Below are positions 25,390-37,189 of a DNA stretch of 64,000 nucleotides, in pieces. Origin of the DNA: Zingiber officinale (Eukaryota; Streptophyta; Magnoliopsida; Zingiberales; Zingiberaceae); assembly GCF_018446385.1 (NCBI RefSeq), contig NW_024589881.1:1-64000 (forward strand), in the 5' to 3' direction. Position 1 is the stretch's first letter. Each line of letters starts with the position of its first letter. A model generated the notes under the pieces. It had not been told where the DNA came from and ran no database searches. It worked only from the letters and a program-made list of their open reading frames with translations. The translations under genes were made by a program, and so were the position numbers.

Positions 25390-25985
25390 TAGAGTGGTTA
25401 TTTTTAGAACAGTTAATTTAAGTTGGGTCTATCAGATTAGTTCGTTTTGTCAAATAATTTAAATGAGTTGGATTAAAATTTTATCAATCTAAGTCCATCG
25501 CGGGCCGACCCGCCTAGGCCCGCGACTCTCGTGGGTCGGCCCGCGATAAGCTTGGGTTAACCAGTGAGTTGAGAAACATATGTAAACTAAGTTTTATGTC
25601 AATTTATTATCCTGCTTTGTTATAATTTTAAGATAAAAATAGTAATTTTCATCCACTCATTTATATTCATTTATATTTAAAATACATGTTTATAGATACA
25701 TTTGATTGATGAAACCACTCCAAAGTAAAACGTCGAAGATATGAAATATTTTTTTAATTTCTTTTAAAATTGATGGACCGACGGATTGACATGCCAAACC
25801 CATAATTCGCCGTGGATTGTGTTGAGTTGGAAATTTTCTAACCCACTAAGTTAATGGATTAGCCCATTCCGCCCTACCCTACTAAATGATTGCCCCATCA
25901 CATATTGACTCATTCCACGAAGAGTCAACTCATCTCATCACAGGTCGACCCATCCGTCATAAATTGACTCGTCAGACACCTCTAC
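25390..25985. mobile_element. Probable non-autonomous hAT-like relic
   Basis: This segment is absent from the otherwise homologous copy near 44.2 kb. It has an end resembling TAGAGGTGTCTGACG (read inward from 25985), a GC-rich hairpin (GCGGGCCGACCC ... GGGTCGGCCCGC at about 25499-25546), and repeated short words such as CGACCCATC and TTGACTC, a pattern of hAT subterminal regions. No transposase frame is present. The borders and superfamily are tentative. Confidence 0.4.
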
Positions 25986-26277
25986 TTATTTCGATATATT
26001 ATCACAACTACAGTGAACCAAGAAAATTACCGTTTGCTAAGGAACTCTAATGAGCTATTTAGACTTTTTTATTTGTCCTCACTTTTTGAACTTTTATATA
26101 TTTATTAATATTTATCTAACTTTTTCATTTATTAAGTATGTGATCAATTTTGATCCACTTGTATATTTCTAATTCTACATTTATTTATGGGCTTTTCGAC
26201 ACTTGCACATTTGACAAAAATTATCAATAGAATTTTTCCCAAAGTTTTTTTTTTCATTTTTATATTTTCTGACTCTA

Positions 26278-26873
26278 TCAAAATTCTGAACAGGTAGTAC
26301 ACTTAGAAGGAAGGAGAGATTCAATTTTACTATTTGTCATGAATTTGTCGTGCTGCTCGTCAGTCCATTGATGCTCCTTAAGTTCTTCTCCTTCTTTACT
26401 TTTGGACATATCAAAATCATACGTCATTATTAATAACATATTAAAATCGATTTTAAAATAAACCTCCATTTGTCGCTTCCAAAACGCAAACTCCCCCTCG
26501 AACGTTGGTGGATAAATGTTAGCTCCCGTCATCTCGTTGCTTCGATCAGCGGTTAGTCCTCCTGAAGCGTTCTGGCTCTGATACCACTTGTTCGGGACCA
26601 GTGGCCGGCTAGAAGGGGAGTTGAATAGCCTTGCAAAAATAAAATACAACCCTTCTCGAACTTTCAAAAGAACACTTGCATAAATTAAATAAAAGCAATA
26701 AACTAAAAGAAGAGGCAAAGGAGTTTTACTTTATTACAACCGGGAAGGTTGTTAATCTAAGGAAGTTGAAGCGCACTAACTGACTCTTTCAGACGGAGAA
26801 TCCTCTTACAGCATTTAAGCACAAAAAATGAAAAAGTTAAACTAGAAATGAAGCGTACAAGTTAAGTTGATTT
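26278..26873 (-). mobile_element. Copia LTR-retrotransposon fragment (gag start plus LTR end), inverted
   Basis: Read on the minus strand it gives an LTR 3' end (about 26593-26873), the iMet primer-site region, and a gag N-terminus with YPPTFEGEFAFWKR and KEHQWTDEQ, typical of UBN2/copia gag. It belongs to the same family as the plus-strand copy that starts at 26874 and faces the other way. It is a broken partial fossil. Confidence 0.75.
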
Positions 26874-29800
26874 TGTTGGAACGTCAAGGTTATTTTTGTG
26901 TGATCAACAAGTTAAGTTAGGTCCTGTGGTGTTTTAACCTTGTGTCTAAGTGTGCAGGAACTTAGAAGCACAGGGAGTCGAGTAGAAGATGTAGCTAGCG
27001 AGAAGGACGGCACGGGAGAGAGCCGACGGGCTCGGTGCGTCTGAGGGATGAAGAGCTGCGGATGAGTACGCTAGCGGACGAGAAGGAAGCAAGCGACGAT
27101 TCCGAGGGATGAGAAACCAGGGAGGAAGGCTGCTCGAGGAGAAGGCCAGAAGTTGGGTTTGGGTGAGCCCTATACCGGATGGTCGAGATCACCCAAGTAA
27201 GCGGAGCCGGAGCAAAAGTCCCGAACCGAGGCGAGCTGAACCGGAGCAGAGGGCCCGGACCGAAAAAGTCAACGGGGTTAACTTTGAGGTCCAAGCGCCC
27301 GGAAACCTTTTGGGCACCCAGAACATGACTTTGACCGGATCGTGTTTAACCGCGATCCGTTGCGAAGGGGATAAAACTTTATCCCCTTCTAGGCGCCTGG
27401 AACCCTTCCAAGCGCCCCGAGCAAGGCTATAAATACAACCTTGATCCAGAAGCTAAACAACGAACAAGAAAGATCTAATACAACACTTGTGCTTGAGTTT
27501 GTAAAAGTTTAGCTTCATCATTTTTGCACTTCATTGGTGTAAGAGGTTTCTCCGCCCAGAAGAGATTTTTAGTACGCTTTTCATCTACCTTAGTTTAACA
27601 ACCTCCCCGGTTGTAACCAAGTAAAAAATACTGGTGCCTCTTCCTTTCTGTTTTAATTTATTTACTGCTTTTATAATTTATGCAAGTGTTTCTTTGAAAA
27701 GTCGAGAAGGGTTGTATTTTTGATTTTGCAGGCTATTCAATCCCCCGTCTAGCCGGCCCAACTGTCCCAACAAGTGGTATCAAAGCCAAGGCACTTCAGG
27801 AAGACTAACCGCCGATCGAAGCAACGAGATGGCGGAACTAACATTTATCCACCAACGTTCGAGGGGGAGTTCGCATTTTGGAAGCGACGAATGGAGGTTT
27901 ATTTTAAAACCAATTTTAATATGTTATTAATAATGATGTATGGTTTTGATATGCCCAAAAGCAAAGAAGGAAAATAACTTAAGGAGCATCAATGGACTGA
28001 CGAGCAACGCGACGAATTCATGGCAAATAGTATGGCTGAATCCCGCCTTTTGAGTGTACTATCTGCCCAGGATCTCGACAGAGTCGGAGAATACAGAAAT
28101 GCGAAAGAACTTTGGGAAAAGTTTTTGAAGCTATACGAAGAACCTTTAGAAGCTGACTCCTCGATAAATACTGAGTCGTCGTCAAAAGAATCTGAAAACG
28201 AGGAAATTTTCGAAACATCTCTCACCGCCGAGTATCTGCAAGAAGACGCAATCAACTCTTCCTCAATGAGCATCGAGAGCATCGATGAAAGGGAAGTAAC
28301 GTCGGAAGAAAAAAATTCAACAGGGGGAGAATCAACAGCCGGCAAGATAAGTCAGGTATGGTATCCACGTCCTGACAAATTGATTGATTCAATCGAAACA
28401 TTATCAAAATATGTTTGGAAATCAAAAATTATATTATCAAAATATTTTTGTGAGTTAGAAATTAAAAATAAAACACAGAATAGTGAATTAAAAGAAACTC
28501 TAGCAATAGTTTGTCGATTAAAGGATTTAGACAAACTAAAAATAGAAAATGACATGTTAGAGGAACAAATACATATTATACAATTTTTTGCATATTTAAA
28601 ATTCTCTGCTTTAGATTTGAGAAATTATAATAAACTAAAATGGAAAATTAAACATCATTAAACTTAAATTTTAAATTAGACTTAGCGCTTTCAGCGAGAA
28701 AATTAAATATTAAATTTCTTTATGAGGTTTTGATTAGAAAGTGGTTGTTGCTCTAATAACCAAGAAGACCTAGTGCCTCGCTATTGCTTGGAAGTCAAAT
28801 ATAGAAATGAAATGTTTAATTAACTTTCTAATAAAACATTAAAGTTAAAATTATATAATGCTTTAGAAAGTCCATCAAATATTTTGTTGAAAATTTCTCA
28901 AAAATATTTTTTTCCAGAAAAATTTTCTTGCTAAAGTTTTCTGCTTAGAAAATTATCAAAAATAATTTTAATTACGAAAACTTAGCAATTTTTCAAAAAT
29001 ATTTTTTTACAAAATTATCTAAATTTTGTTTAACTTAGAAACCTTTTCTTTGAAAATTATTACAAACTTTTACTAATATCAAAATTTTCAAAATTATTTT
29101 CCTTAGATTTTTTTGGTCCGAGACATCCCAAGCTGGTCCGGGGTGTCTGGACCTGTCCGGGGCGCTCGAACTTGGTCCGGGTGCCCGGACTCTAGGTGCC
29201 CACAACTCTTCCGGGTGCTCGGAGTAAGATTTTATTTGGAGCGCGATGTAGTGCATTTTGTTATGATAGGGATAAAAGTTTATCTCTTTTAAGTATCTAG
29301 AATCTTTCAGATGTCTCGATTTCTGATGTTAAAAGATTAGAATAATATTTATAATTTATTTCTTTTTAATATTGTTCTGTAACTGAGATAGTGGAGAGCC
29401 TCTAAGGGAGAGCCGCCTCTGTCATTGTCAAGGCCATCCTGGCAATGAAGCGGTGCAGGGGAGTAGAAAAAATTCTCAATGACGCGGTACAGGTTGCAGG
29501 AAAAAGAGAAAAAAGCAAGGAGAAAAAGGGAGAAAAAGTATGGAGAATGACAAATTGACAATGAGGCGGTGCATGAAAAAGGAGAAAAAATATGGAGAAT
29601 GACAATGAGGCGGTGCAGGGAAAAAGAGAAAAAATTACGGAGAACGCTATGACTTCTGAGGCCTGAGGGCGTTTACTGGATCACAAATCGTGTTTTTAAA
29701 GTTAGGCGAGAAGCAAACAAGGCGACAGGTGGAGTGATGATTTAAATATCAAGAGAACGCCTGGCCGAAAGCGGCTAACAGGGCCGCACGCGGAGTGATG

Positions 29801-30550
29801 ACGTTAGAATTCTGACGTCCAAATTGGAATATTAGCAAAAGGCGGGTGGGGAAAAAAAATTGATCCGTCGGACTCGGAGACGGAGTGATGAAAATTTTCC
29901 AAATTATTTTTCAAAAATATTTTTAAAGATATTTTGAACCATGATTTTTTTAGACATTTAAAAATATAAAAATATTTTCTTAAAATATATTTTTAAATTA
30001 TCCTAAAAAATTAATTTTTTTTAGAACAAATTATTGAACCGCATAAGTAGTATTAATCAAATCACAGATCTAATTTTCATAATATTCAAATCTATTATTA
30101 TATTCTTAAAATACTTCTCTTTTTCTGCAGATCCATCACTAAAATAAATATGCTTTTAAAAGTCTTTATACGTTCGGATTTGAAATTGATAGGCTAAATT
30201 AAAACACTAAAATTTTTAAACTTATAAAAATTTAATAAAATTTATCATAAACTTATTATAACACTTAAAGACAATCATATACATTGACCCATCATATGAA
30301 ATATTTACTACAAATAATTAGATAGGGACTAAAAGAGTACTAACATATATCATAACTAACTACCATAAATAACCATATAAGTACTTATAGATAACCATAT
30401 AAGTACTAAAAAAAGTGTATAATAACAATAACAAACATATCTCCTATAGTTTGGAGATATCCTGCTGTTGCCTGGTCCCAAAATCCGAAAAGTCATATCG
30501 AAAAAAATAAAACACGAAATCAAAAATAAAAGAAAATAGGCATCGTAAAC
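26874..30550 (+). mobile_element. Copia LTR-retrotransposon, LTR plus gag region
   Basis: The LTR is 26874-27772 (TGTTGGAACG ... GTCCCAACA). It carries a TATAAATA box near 27428 and is followed by the primer site TGGTATCAAAGCC (iMet tRNA). A gag-like region follows at about 27774-28660 (YPPTFEGEFAFWKR, SAQDLDRVGEYRNAKELWEK, then a coiled-coil-like KLIDSIETLSKYVWK part). Beyond 28660 the sequence is AT-rich and not recognisable. It includes GC-rich short repeats (29115-29230) and a minisatellite of GACAATGAGGCGGTGCA-like units (29440-29640). I see no reverse transcriptase or integrase. It is a broken, partial fossil, and its 3' border is uncertain. Confidence 0.7.
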
Positions 30551-31600
30551 CTATAGCTCTAATACCAATAAATTGTCACACCTCGGAGGAGCCCCTACCA
30601 GAGAAAAATCCGGCAGCATCTCCCCTATACCGGTGACAATATGAAGCATGAATACATCAACAAACAATCATACATCAACCCACACGATTGGAATATACAC
30701 AACCATGTAGTTAAATATATTAAACAGCTCACACGGCTGTACTAAAAACACATTCACACAGTTATATATCAAATAACCACTCGGCTGTACTAAAAATACA
30801 ACTGAAAAATAAACGAAAAATCCATACAAACCAAAACTACACAATGCGTGCCGACACAGCTTAAACACAAATACAACACCAAAAATAACAATGAAATAGC
30901 CACAATGCCAATATAATACTAAAACAATAAAGAATATAGGAAAGAATACAAGAACAAAGTAAATCCGTCTTCTGATATGACGTGAGACCGGCAGACAGGA
31001 TACCTCCAAGTAACTGCTTAATCATCTACCTGTAATAGGAATAATGTAACGGGGTGAGTCTAAGAACTTAGCGGATACTAGATAGACATGCATAATAAGA
31101 TATAACTAACAATAATAATCATGAAGTACAGTCTCCTAATCAATAACAGGAAATGCGAAAACTGACAAGCAAAGAAGAACTATACTCACTAGGGCCTCCT
31201 ATCCTAAACATAAGGGTCATTAGACCAAATACCTCATGTCTCCTGTATGCATGTCAATCATATGCAACCCAAACAAATGCAGCATCCAAAATGCAGTAAT
31301 CACAAACAATAAATGCAATCCATGCATATGATGCAAATGACATGGTCACCCCTGACGCAGTCAGCCATCTCACACACGATGGTGAGACTGAGTGGGTAGG
31401 GATATGACAACTGTGCACTCTACCATCACTACTCCTGAGTGACCGAGTGGACAGGATGCTATCGGAGTACACCTATCTATTGATACAGTCTGACCTGGAT
31501 GTTGTTTTGCTGTTGACACTGATTTAAGTTTGTATCAGATAATTAACTCAGATTAATTACTAATCCAGGTTGACTAGGTTGACCTGATTGAAGCAGTTGG

Positions 31601-31735
31601 AAAGTCCTGGTGAGTGAAGCCAGGTGAAAACCCTAGTGAGTGAAGCTAGGTGCAAGTCCTGGTGAGTGAAGCCAGGTGAAAACCCTAGTGAGTGAAGCTA
31701 GGTGCAAGTCCTGGTGAGTGAAGCCGGGTAAGGGA
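31601..31735 (+). repeat. Tandem repeat of GTGAGTGAAGC units in solo LTR
   Basis: About two and a half copies of a unit of about 50 bp, each holding two GTGAGTGAAGC(C/T) cores spaced about 25 bp apart and alternating between AGTCCTG and AACCCTA starts. Confidence 0.75.
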
Positions 31736-31879
31736 AAATCCAGATGGATCAAGGGTGATCGGACATCTAGTGTTGAAAAGTCCAAGAAGGAAACTTGGCA
31801 TGCGGAGTCAGAGAGGGTTCGGTAGCTCGTTCTCTAGGACTAGATGAAGTCGGAGAGGGCTAGGGAGCTCATTTCTCCT

Positions 31880-32290
31880 GACTAGGTCAGAGAGGGCTCG
31901 ACCCGATCGAAGGCGGATCGGTGCGGACCGATCCGGTGAAACTTTATACCGATCGGTCCGCCGACCGATCAGAATTGTCGATGGCTCGACGCATCGATCG
32001 GGCATCGATCGAATCGATCGAGCCCATCGATTTTACCGACGGTCCGGACCGATCGAAATCAATCGCAGCTCATCGAGATTTTCGATCGGTGGAGACCGAT
32101 CAGAGGCTTTAAGCACCGAGACGGCGACATCCGATCGGTGCCGGGACCGATCGATTAGTGCTGATCGGTCCGCAGATCGATCAGATTACACTCAGAAGGC
32201 GACGCGATCGGTCCGGGACCGATCAGATAGTTCTGATCGGTCCGCACCGATCAGCGATGATCGAGCGTGGTTCGATCCGCAGACCACCCA
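31880..32290 (+). repeat. CGATCGG-rich palindromic repeat region in solo LTR
   Basis: More than twenty copies of CGATCGG, CCGATCG, CGATCAG and related words occur in 400 bp, often as inverted pairs, giving many potential hairpins. No coding similarity is visible. Confidence 0.75.
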
Positions 32291-33547
32291 CGGTATTGTT
32301 TGCTTTGCATGCACTTTTTCTGATTGCCGTATTTGTATTCACCTATCTGTTTTTAACCATTTGCTGTGAGTCTTTCTAGCATGCAGGTTGCAGGTCACAT
32401 TCTTATGTTTGGATTCAAATTAAGCTTCATTAAGAGAAGGAGACAAGTACCCTTTTCACTGTAATTTGCTGCAACAGATGCATTTGAGGCATCAACGTTC
32501 TCTGACGAAATCTGATTACGATTGGGCTGCTCAGTTTGACCTCGAGCTATTGGTTCGTATCCAGAGACGCCAGTGATTTCCATTGGCATGGGTTCAGAGA
32601 ATCAGAAGAAGAGGAGGTGTGATTGGCTACGCCTGGCTGGCAGCAACGATTCTGCAGACGGCGGTGATTCGAGCCAGTGAAGCAGAGAGACATAAAAAGG
32701 AAGAAGAGGAGTTCAGAAAGATTGATTCTGAATTCTCTGTCTTTTGTGATCAAGCCTTCGAGAAAGCAAGTTGGTGAAGCTGTGAGCTCTTTGCTGAGAA
32801 GGTTGATTGTGCGCTCTCTGCTCTGTTCTCTTCTCCGCGTGGCTGTAAGCTCATCTTAATATTTTTCTCAGCCACTGTAAGTCTTGTGCTTAAATCTATA
32901 ATCATCTGAGACTTTGTTGAGAGGTTGCTCCACCGAGAAGGAGACATCTTTAGCCGGATCTTGTCCGGGGTGTGATCTACCGAAAGATCAAGGAGTCGTC
33001 CTCCTTACGGACACGCCGAGGAGTAGGGGCAAGTTATCCCCGAACCTCGTATATCCTTGTGTCTGCTGTGTGTTTGTTTTCTTTCGTTTTAGTTTTTCTA
33101 TTTCCGCTGTGCTGTGCTAACAAGTTCTTGAAGAAATTTCTGTTTAGTGTTTTTCAAAGAGGCTATTCACCCCCCTCTAGCCATCTAAGATCCCAACACT
33201 ATCCTCCTACCTCGAACGGAGTGGGGGAGCTCAATGCTCTCATCACCCTGAGTCAGTCCAAAGGAGGGATCCCTGCCCGCTACCACGCTGCAGTCAACAC
33301 TACTCATGAGCGCACCAGCGGAACCTGACAGAGCAAACTACATACACCCTGCCTGATAAACCACTAACCCATGAGTGGTTGTGTGTGCATATCATGTAAC
33401 TGGTGATATGCTCAACAATAATAGAGCCAACAATCGCTCAGCATGTAATCATGCAAGATGGTGCATGACACTAAGTATGTAAATCCTGAAAATACTAACC
33501 TCTTCATAATGTGTACCAAAAGGGGGCACCAAGTCCATAACAATGAT

Positions 33548-33715
33548 CTAGGTACACATGCCAGATAATAAACCTAGGTACACATGCAAAGAAATAAACC
33601 TATGTACACATGCAAAGAAATAAAGCTAGATACACATGCCAAGAAATAATCCTAGGTACACATGCCAAGAAATAAACCTAGGTACACATGCCAAGAAATA
33701 AAACTAGTAGCTAGA
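33548..33715 (+). repeat. 31-bp tandem repeat, about 5-6 copies
   Basis: The unit is close to GGTACACATGCCAAGAAATAAACCTA. Copies differ by a few bases (CAAAG or CCAAG; AAACCTA or AAGCTA). It lies in the chromovirus-type LTR. Confidence 0.8.
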
Positions 33716-35642
33716 CTTGTATCCGGTAATACGTTGTATGTCACTACATATGTACACATGACAAGAAACAATAGGACATAAGCATACATGCACAATAGAT
33801 AACAATATGGCTAACTATGGGTATCAAGTAGTGACATACCAAGCAGATATAAACATAACCATTACTACTAGTTATACTAAGCATATCAGAATGACAATAT
33901 CAAAAGAGATAAGTCAAGGGTACTCATCTTTATCTATCGATCGAGATAAAGTAAACCCATGTCGAGACGCTCATCCCAAATCAAAGTCTTGCAATTACAT
34001 GATATACAAATTTAGCTACTTACATATGAATTAAACAGCTAAACTAAATCTCCAAACCAATTTAGGGTAGCCACAATCAAAATACGATCATCAATTAATC
34101 GTCGATTGATGATTAACCTAAATAATATTAATTCCTTATTTCATCCATGTAACAACCCACTTATTAACAAATCAACTCATCCACTAATCTTTTTCTTAAT
34201 CCAATAACAAATTCATCTCTTGATCACCAATCCACTACACAATGAAATCAAAGCATAATAATCTACTTGCTAATTCCATTGCTCCATCACGAATATCAAC
34301 ACTATGCACAACCCCACCAACTCTGTGACAAATAACCAATCTGAAACCGAAATAGAACAAACACTCTGATGATCACACACTAATCAGATCTTACCTCAAT
34401 CCGCTCTATCGTTGCTTGGTGAAAGAATCCATAAAGAGTTGCGAGGATATTCAATAGTGAGCTTAGATCATAGGTATATAAACAAGATCTAATTAACATA
34501 AGTAACAATTAGATCTGGTTTTACCCCATCCGGTCGGAATAGAAAATAATCCAATATGATGTCATCAAGATTGAATTTCCTCTTCTATATCCTCAACTGT
34601 CTCTACACATCTACACACCCAAACCCACTACCATTAGAGAGATTGACAACAACAAAACAAGAGTAAGAGTTTATCTCAATTACTAACCGATGAGTGGCTG
34701 CCACCTCTAATAATAGCTCTGAGTTTCAATCTTAGAACTAAAAATCAAGGTTAGCACCCCCACAAAACGATATGATAAAACTTGAACTATCCAAGGGAAA
34801 CATATGACCTGTCACCATTGGATGCTTATGGAAAGGGCCAACGATCACAGTTGCTTGGCAGGGGATGTCTCTCTCCTCATTTTACATGATAGTAGATATG
34901 GGAAGGCGACTATTTGCTTCGATTCCATGTACGGTAGAAATATGCGGTGGCGGTTGCATGACGAACGGCTGCTCGAGCAGCGCAGACAACGACCGAACAG
35001 GCAACGGTGCAAACAAGTCGTGCATGCATCTTGGGGCAAGGGGGAGATCGATTGGTACAGTGCACGTGCTCTCCGGAAAGTAGGGTGGGGGAAGCACGAG
35101 GGCCACAATGTGTGACCCCCGGCGTAGGGGTGAGGGGAATATCCGGGCAACGTGGGCGGAGCACAGGACTACGCAGTGGTAGTGCTGGCGTACTAACCGG
35201 AGCAGCACCGACGAAGAATTCTGTGCAGTCGTGACTCTGGCGAGGCGACAAAGGGAAGGCGGTCAGCAAAATCGGCTTCGCGAGAGAGAGCAGGAGATGT
35301 CGGCCCCCTGGTGGTTCTTGGGTGGCTCTCGTCCGCCGGCAGCGAGTTGGAGGACGAGAGGAATTCGGGGGGAAGAGGAGAGAATCGGGAGGGCATTAGG
35401 TTTTTTTTTTTTATTATTATATGAACTTAGGTTTAGGCAAATCAAAACCTAAGTTTATTCTTAAATCAACTCCCATTTTTTTGGATATTCCAAACAGGCT
35501 TTCTTACAGTCCAATAATTGATTCCCTTAAAATACGTCTTACGAGCTCCGAAAAATTCTAAAAAAATTCCTAAAAATTTCTAAAAATTCATCTATTGAAC
35601 CTTATTATTTTATTATTATTATGTTGCCTTATTTTACACTGT

Positions 35643-36570
35643 CAAAAGCATCAAAATATCTCGCATCACCCCACGAAGTTGCTAAAGACCTCAATTGTCT
35701 CTTACCCATTTGATCAGTAGAGTATAGATATAGTAAGACCTTTTTGCTTATCACCCGCTCAGAAAAAATTCTTGCTAGTAGCAATGAATTATTTTTTGAA
35801 ATGGGTGGAGGTTGAGCCTTTGGCTATGATAACCAAATAGATGGTTATTAAATTCTCATAGTAGCATATTATTTGCAGGTTTGGAATTCCTCACAAACTG
35901 GTTTTAGATAATGAAAGACAATTTTAGGACCGAAAGATTTGAAAATGGTGTTTAAGCTATGGTATCTCACAGACCTTTACATCTGTGGCCTACCCACAGA
36001 GTAATGATTAGACAAAAGTAACAAATAGAGAAATCATTAGAGGACTTAAAACCATATTAGATCATGTTGGAGGAAGCTAGGTTGACGAGCTATCCAGCAT
36101 ATTGTGGGCGTACCATACCACCCCTAGAGAAGCAATAGGTATAACCCCTTTTCATCTGATTTATGGTGGTGAAATGGTTGTCCTAGTCGAGATTGTAGTG
36201 AAATTTGATCGAAGACAGCTGTACGATGAGGGCAATACCAGTCGACACCTTGTGGAGTCTGATTTGATAGAAGAAGTTAGAGACAAGGCGACAGCTCACC
36301 TAATGGCATACCATCAAAGGATAAGGTAGAATTATAATAGAAAAGTTATCCCCATATTTTTTTCAGGTCACCGATCTAGTTTGGAAGCGAGTCAAGCCGA
36401 TCGAAGATTTTAACAAGCTAAGAGTCACTGTGGGGAGGATTATACAAGGTGGTGCAAAAGCTCGCCTCAGGATCCTATTATCTCCAGGAGGCGGATGGAA
36501 AAAATTTAGAGCGACCCTAGAGCGCCGACCATTTACAGCCTTACAAGGCTTAAGAGTACGCTAGTAATGC
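35643..36570 (+). mobile_element. Ty3/gypsy integrase remnant (Tat-like)
   Basis: Similarity to the integrase core starts near 35780 (KWVEVEPLA-like) and becomes clear at 36102-36330 (TTPREAIGITPFHLIYGGE, then HLMAYHQRI). It continues weakly into the C-terminal part near 36560. The 58-bp tandem array follows directly, as in other Tat-lineage 3' regions. It is a broken fossil with several breaks. Confidence 0.7.
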
Positions 36571-36649
36571 ATTAATGTAGTACTTTAAATATTTTTTACT
36601 CAATGAAAAATGCAGGCAATTTTATATCAAGAGTCCTATCAAAATCCAG

Positions 36650-37185
36650 ACTTCCGAGCCACCGACCGGGTTATAAGTGAGCACGCTCTCACGCCTTCAA
36701 ATTCCAGACTCCTGATTCACCGGCTGGGTTATAAACGAGCATGCTCTCGTGCCTTCAAGTTCCAGACACTCGAGCCACCACCCAAGTTATAAGCGAGCAC
36801 CCTCTCGTGCCTTCAAATTCTAGACTTCCAAGCCACCGACCGGGTTATAAGCGAGCATGCTCTTGTGCCTTCAAATTCCATACTCTTGAGCCACCGACTA
36901 GGTTATAGCGAGCACACACTCGTGCCTTTAAATTCCAGACTCCTGAGCCACCGGTAGGACTATAAGCTAGCATGCTCTCGCGCCTTCAAGTTTTAGACTC
37001 TTGAGCCATCAGCTGGGTTATCAGCGAGTATGCTCTCGTGCCTTTAAAATCCATACTCTTGTTCCATTGGTCGGATTATAAGCGAGCATGCTCTCGCGCC
37101 TTCATATTCCATACTCCCGAGCCACAGCTGAATTATAAGCAAGTATGCTCTCGCGCCTTCAAGTTCCAGACTCCCGAGCCATCGG
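36650..37185 (+). repeat. 58-bp tandem repeat, about 9 copies
   Basis: Each unit holds GGTTATAAGCGAGCATGCTC, then CGTGCCTTCAA, TTCCAGACTC and GAGCCACCG. Copies differ by substitutions and small length changes, so the array is not recent. It lies between the gypsy integrase remnant and LTR-like sequence. Confidence 0.85.
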
Positions 37186-37189
37186 AAAG

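Larger units (their letters stand above)
23860..26230. repeat. Segmental duplication, copy A (gene 5' half and promoter)
   Basis: This block recurs at 40770-44430. Shared landmarks in order are: ATTTCCCAAATTCCTTG (intron), CAATCAATAAGAATTTTC, GCAAACAAAATAAATTAGG, GAACACCGATCCCTCGAACA, exon 1, then upstream GGGCCCA-TTTTATTTA, TTGGGCACACTTTT, TTAGACTTG and a final TATTTCTAA...TTTGACA stretch. Copy A contains the functional exon 1. A DNA-transposon-like piece (25390-25985) lies in it and is missing from the other copy. Confidence 0.75.
31478..33198 (+). mobile_element. Solo copia-type LTR with 5-bp target-site duplication CTATC
   Basis: It starts TATTGATACAG and ends CTATTCACCCCCCTCTAGCC...GATCCCAACA, a SIRE/Maximus-like LTR end. 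CTATC flanks both sides (31473-31477 and 33199-33203). The homologous repeat near 62030 lacks the insert and reads CACCTATCC across the same point, so the empty site is visible in this window. Inside are tandem units with GTGAGTGAAGC (31601-31730) and a long run of CGATCGG motifs (31880-32290). One LTR only, no internal region. Confidence 0.85.
30574..35638 (-). mobile_element. Chromovirus-type (Tekay/Del-like) LTR, interrupted by a solo LTR
   Basis: On the minus strand the LTR starts TGTAAAATAAGGC at 35638 and contains TTTTTCGGAGCTCGTAAGACG. It ends ...GTGACA at 30574, followed by the primer site TTGGTATTAGAGC (iMet). The same LTR family occurs on the plus strand at 60276-62431. It holds a 1721-bp solo LTR of another family (31478-33198) and a 31-bp tandem array (33548-33715). 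The internal region beyond 30574 is very short here. It is a fossil, partial. Confidence 0.72.

Noticed and set aside
30668-31009. Hydrophobic 113-codon minus frame resembling a membrane protein
   Set aside because: It lies in the AT-rich 3' part of a chromovirus-type LTR; no family similarity or conserved context.
34804-35450. Cluster of overlapping 60-120-codon frames on both strands
   Set aside because: This is the GC-rich part of the chromovirus-type LTR (counterpart at 60540-60960); no frame resembles a protein family.
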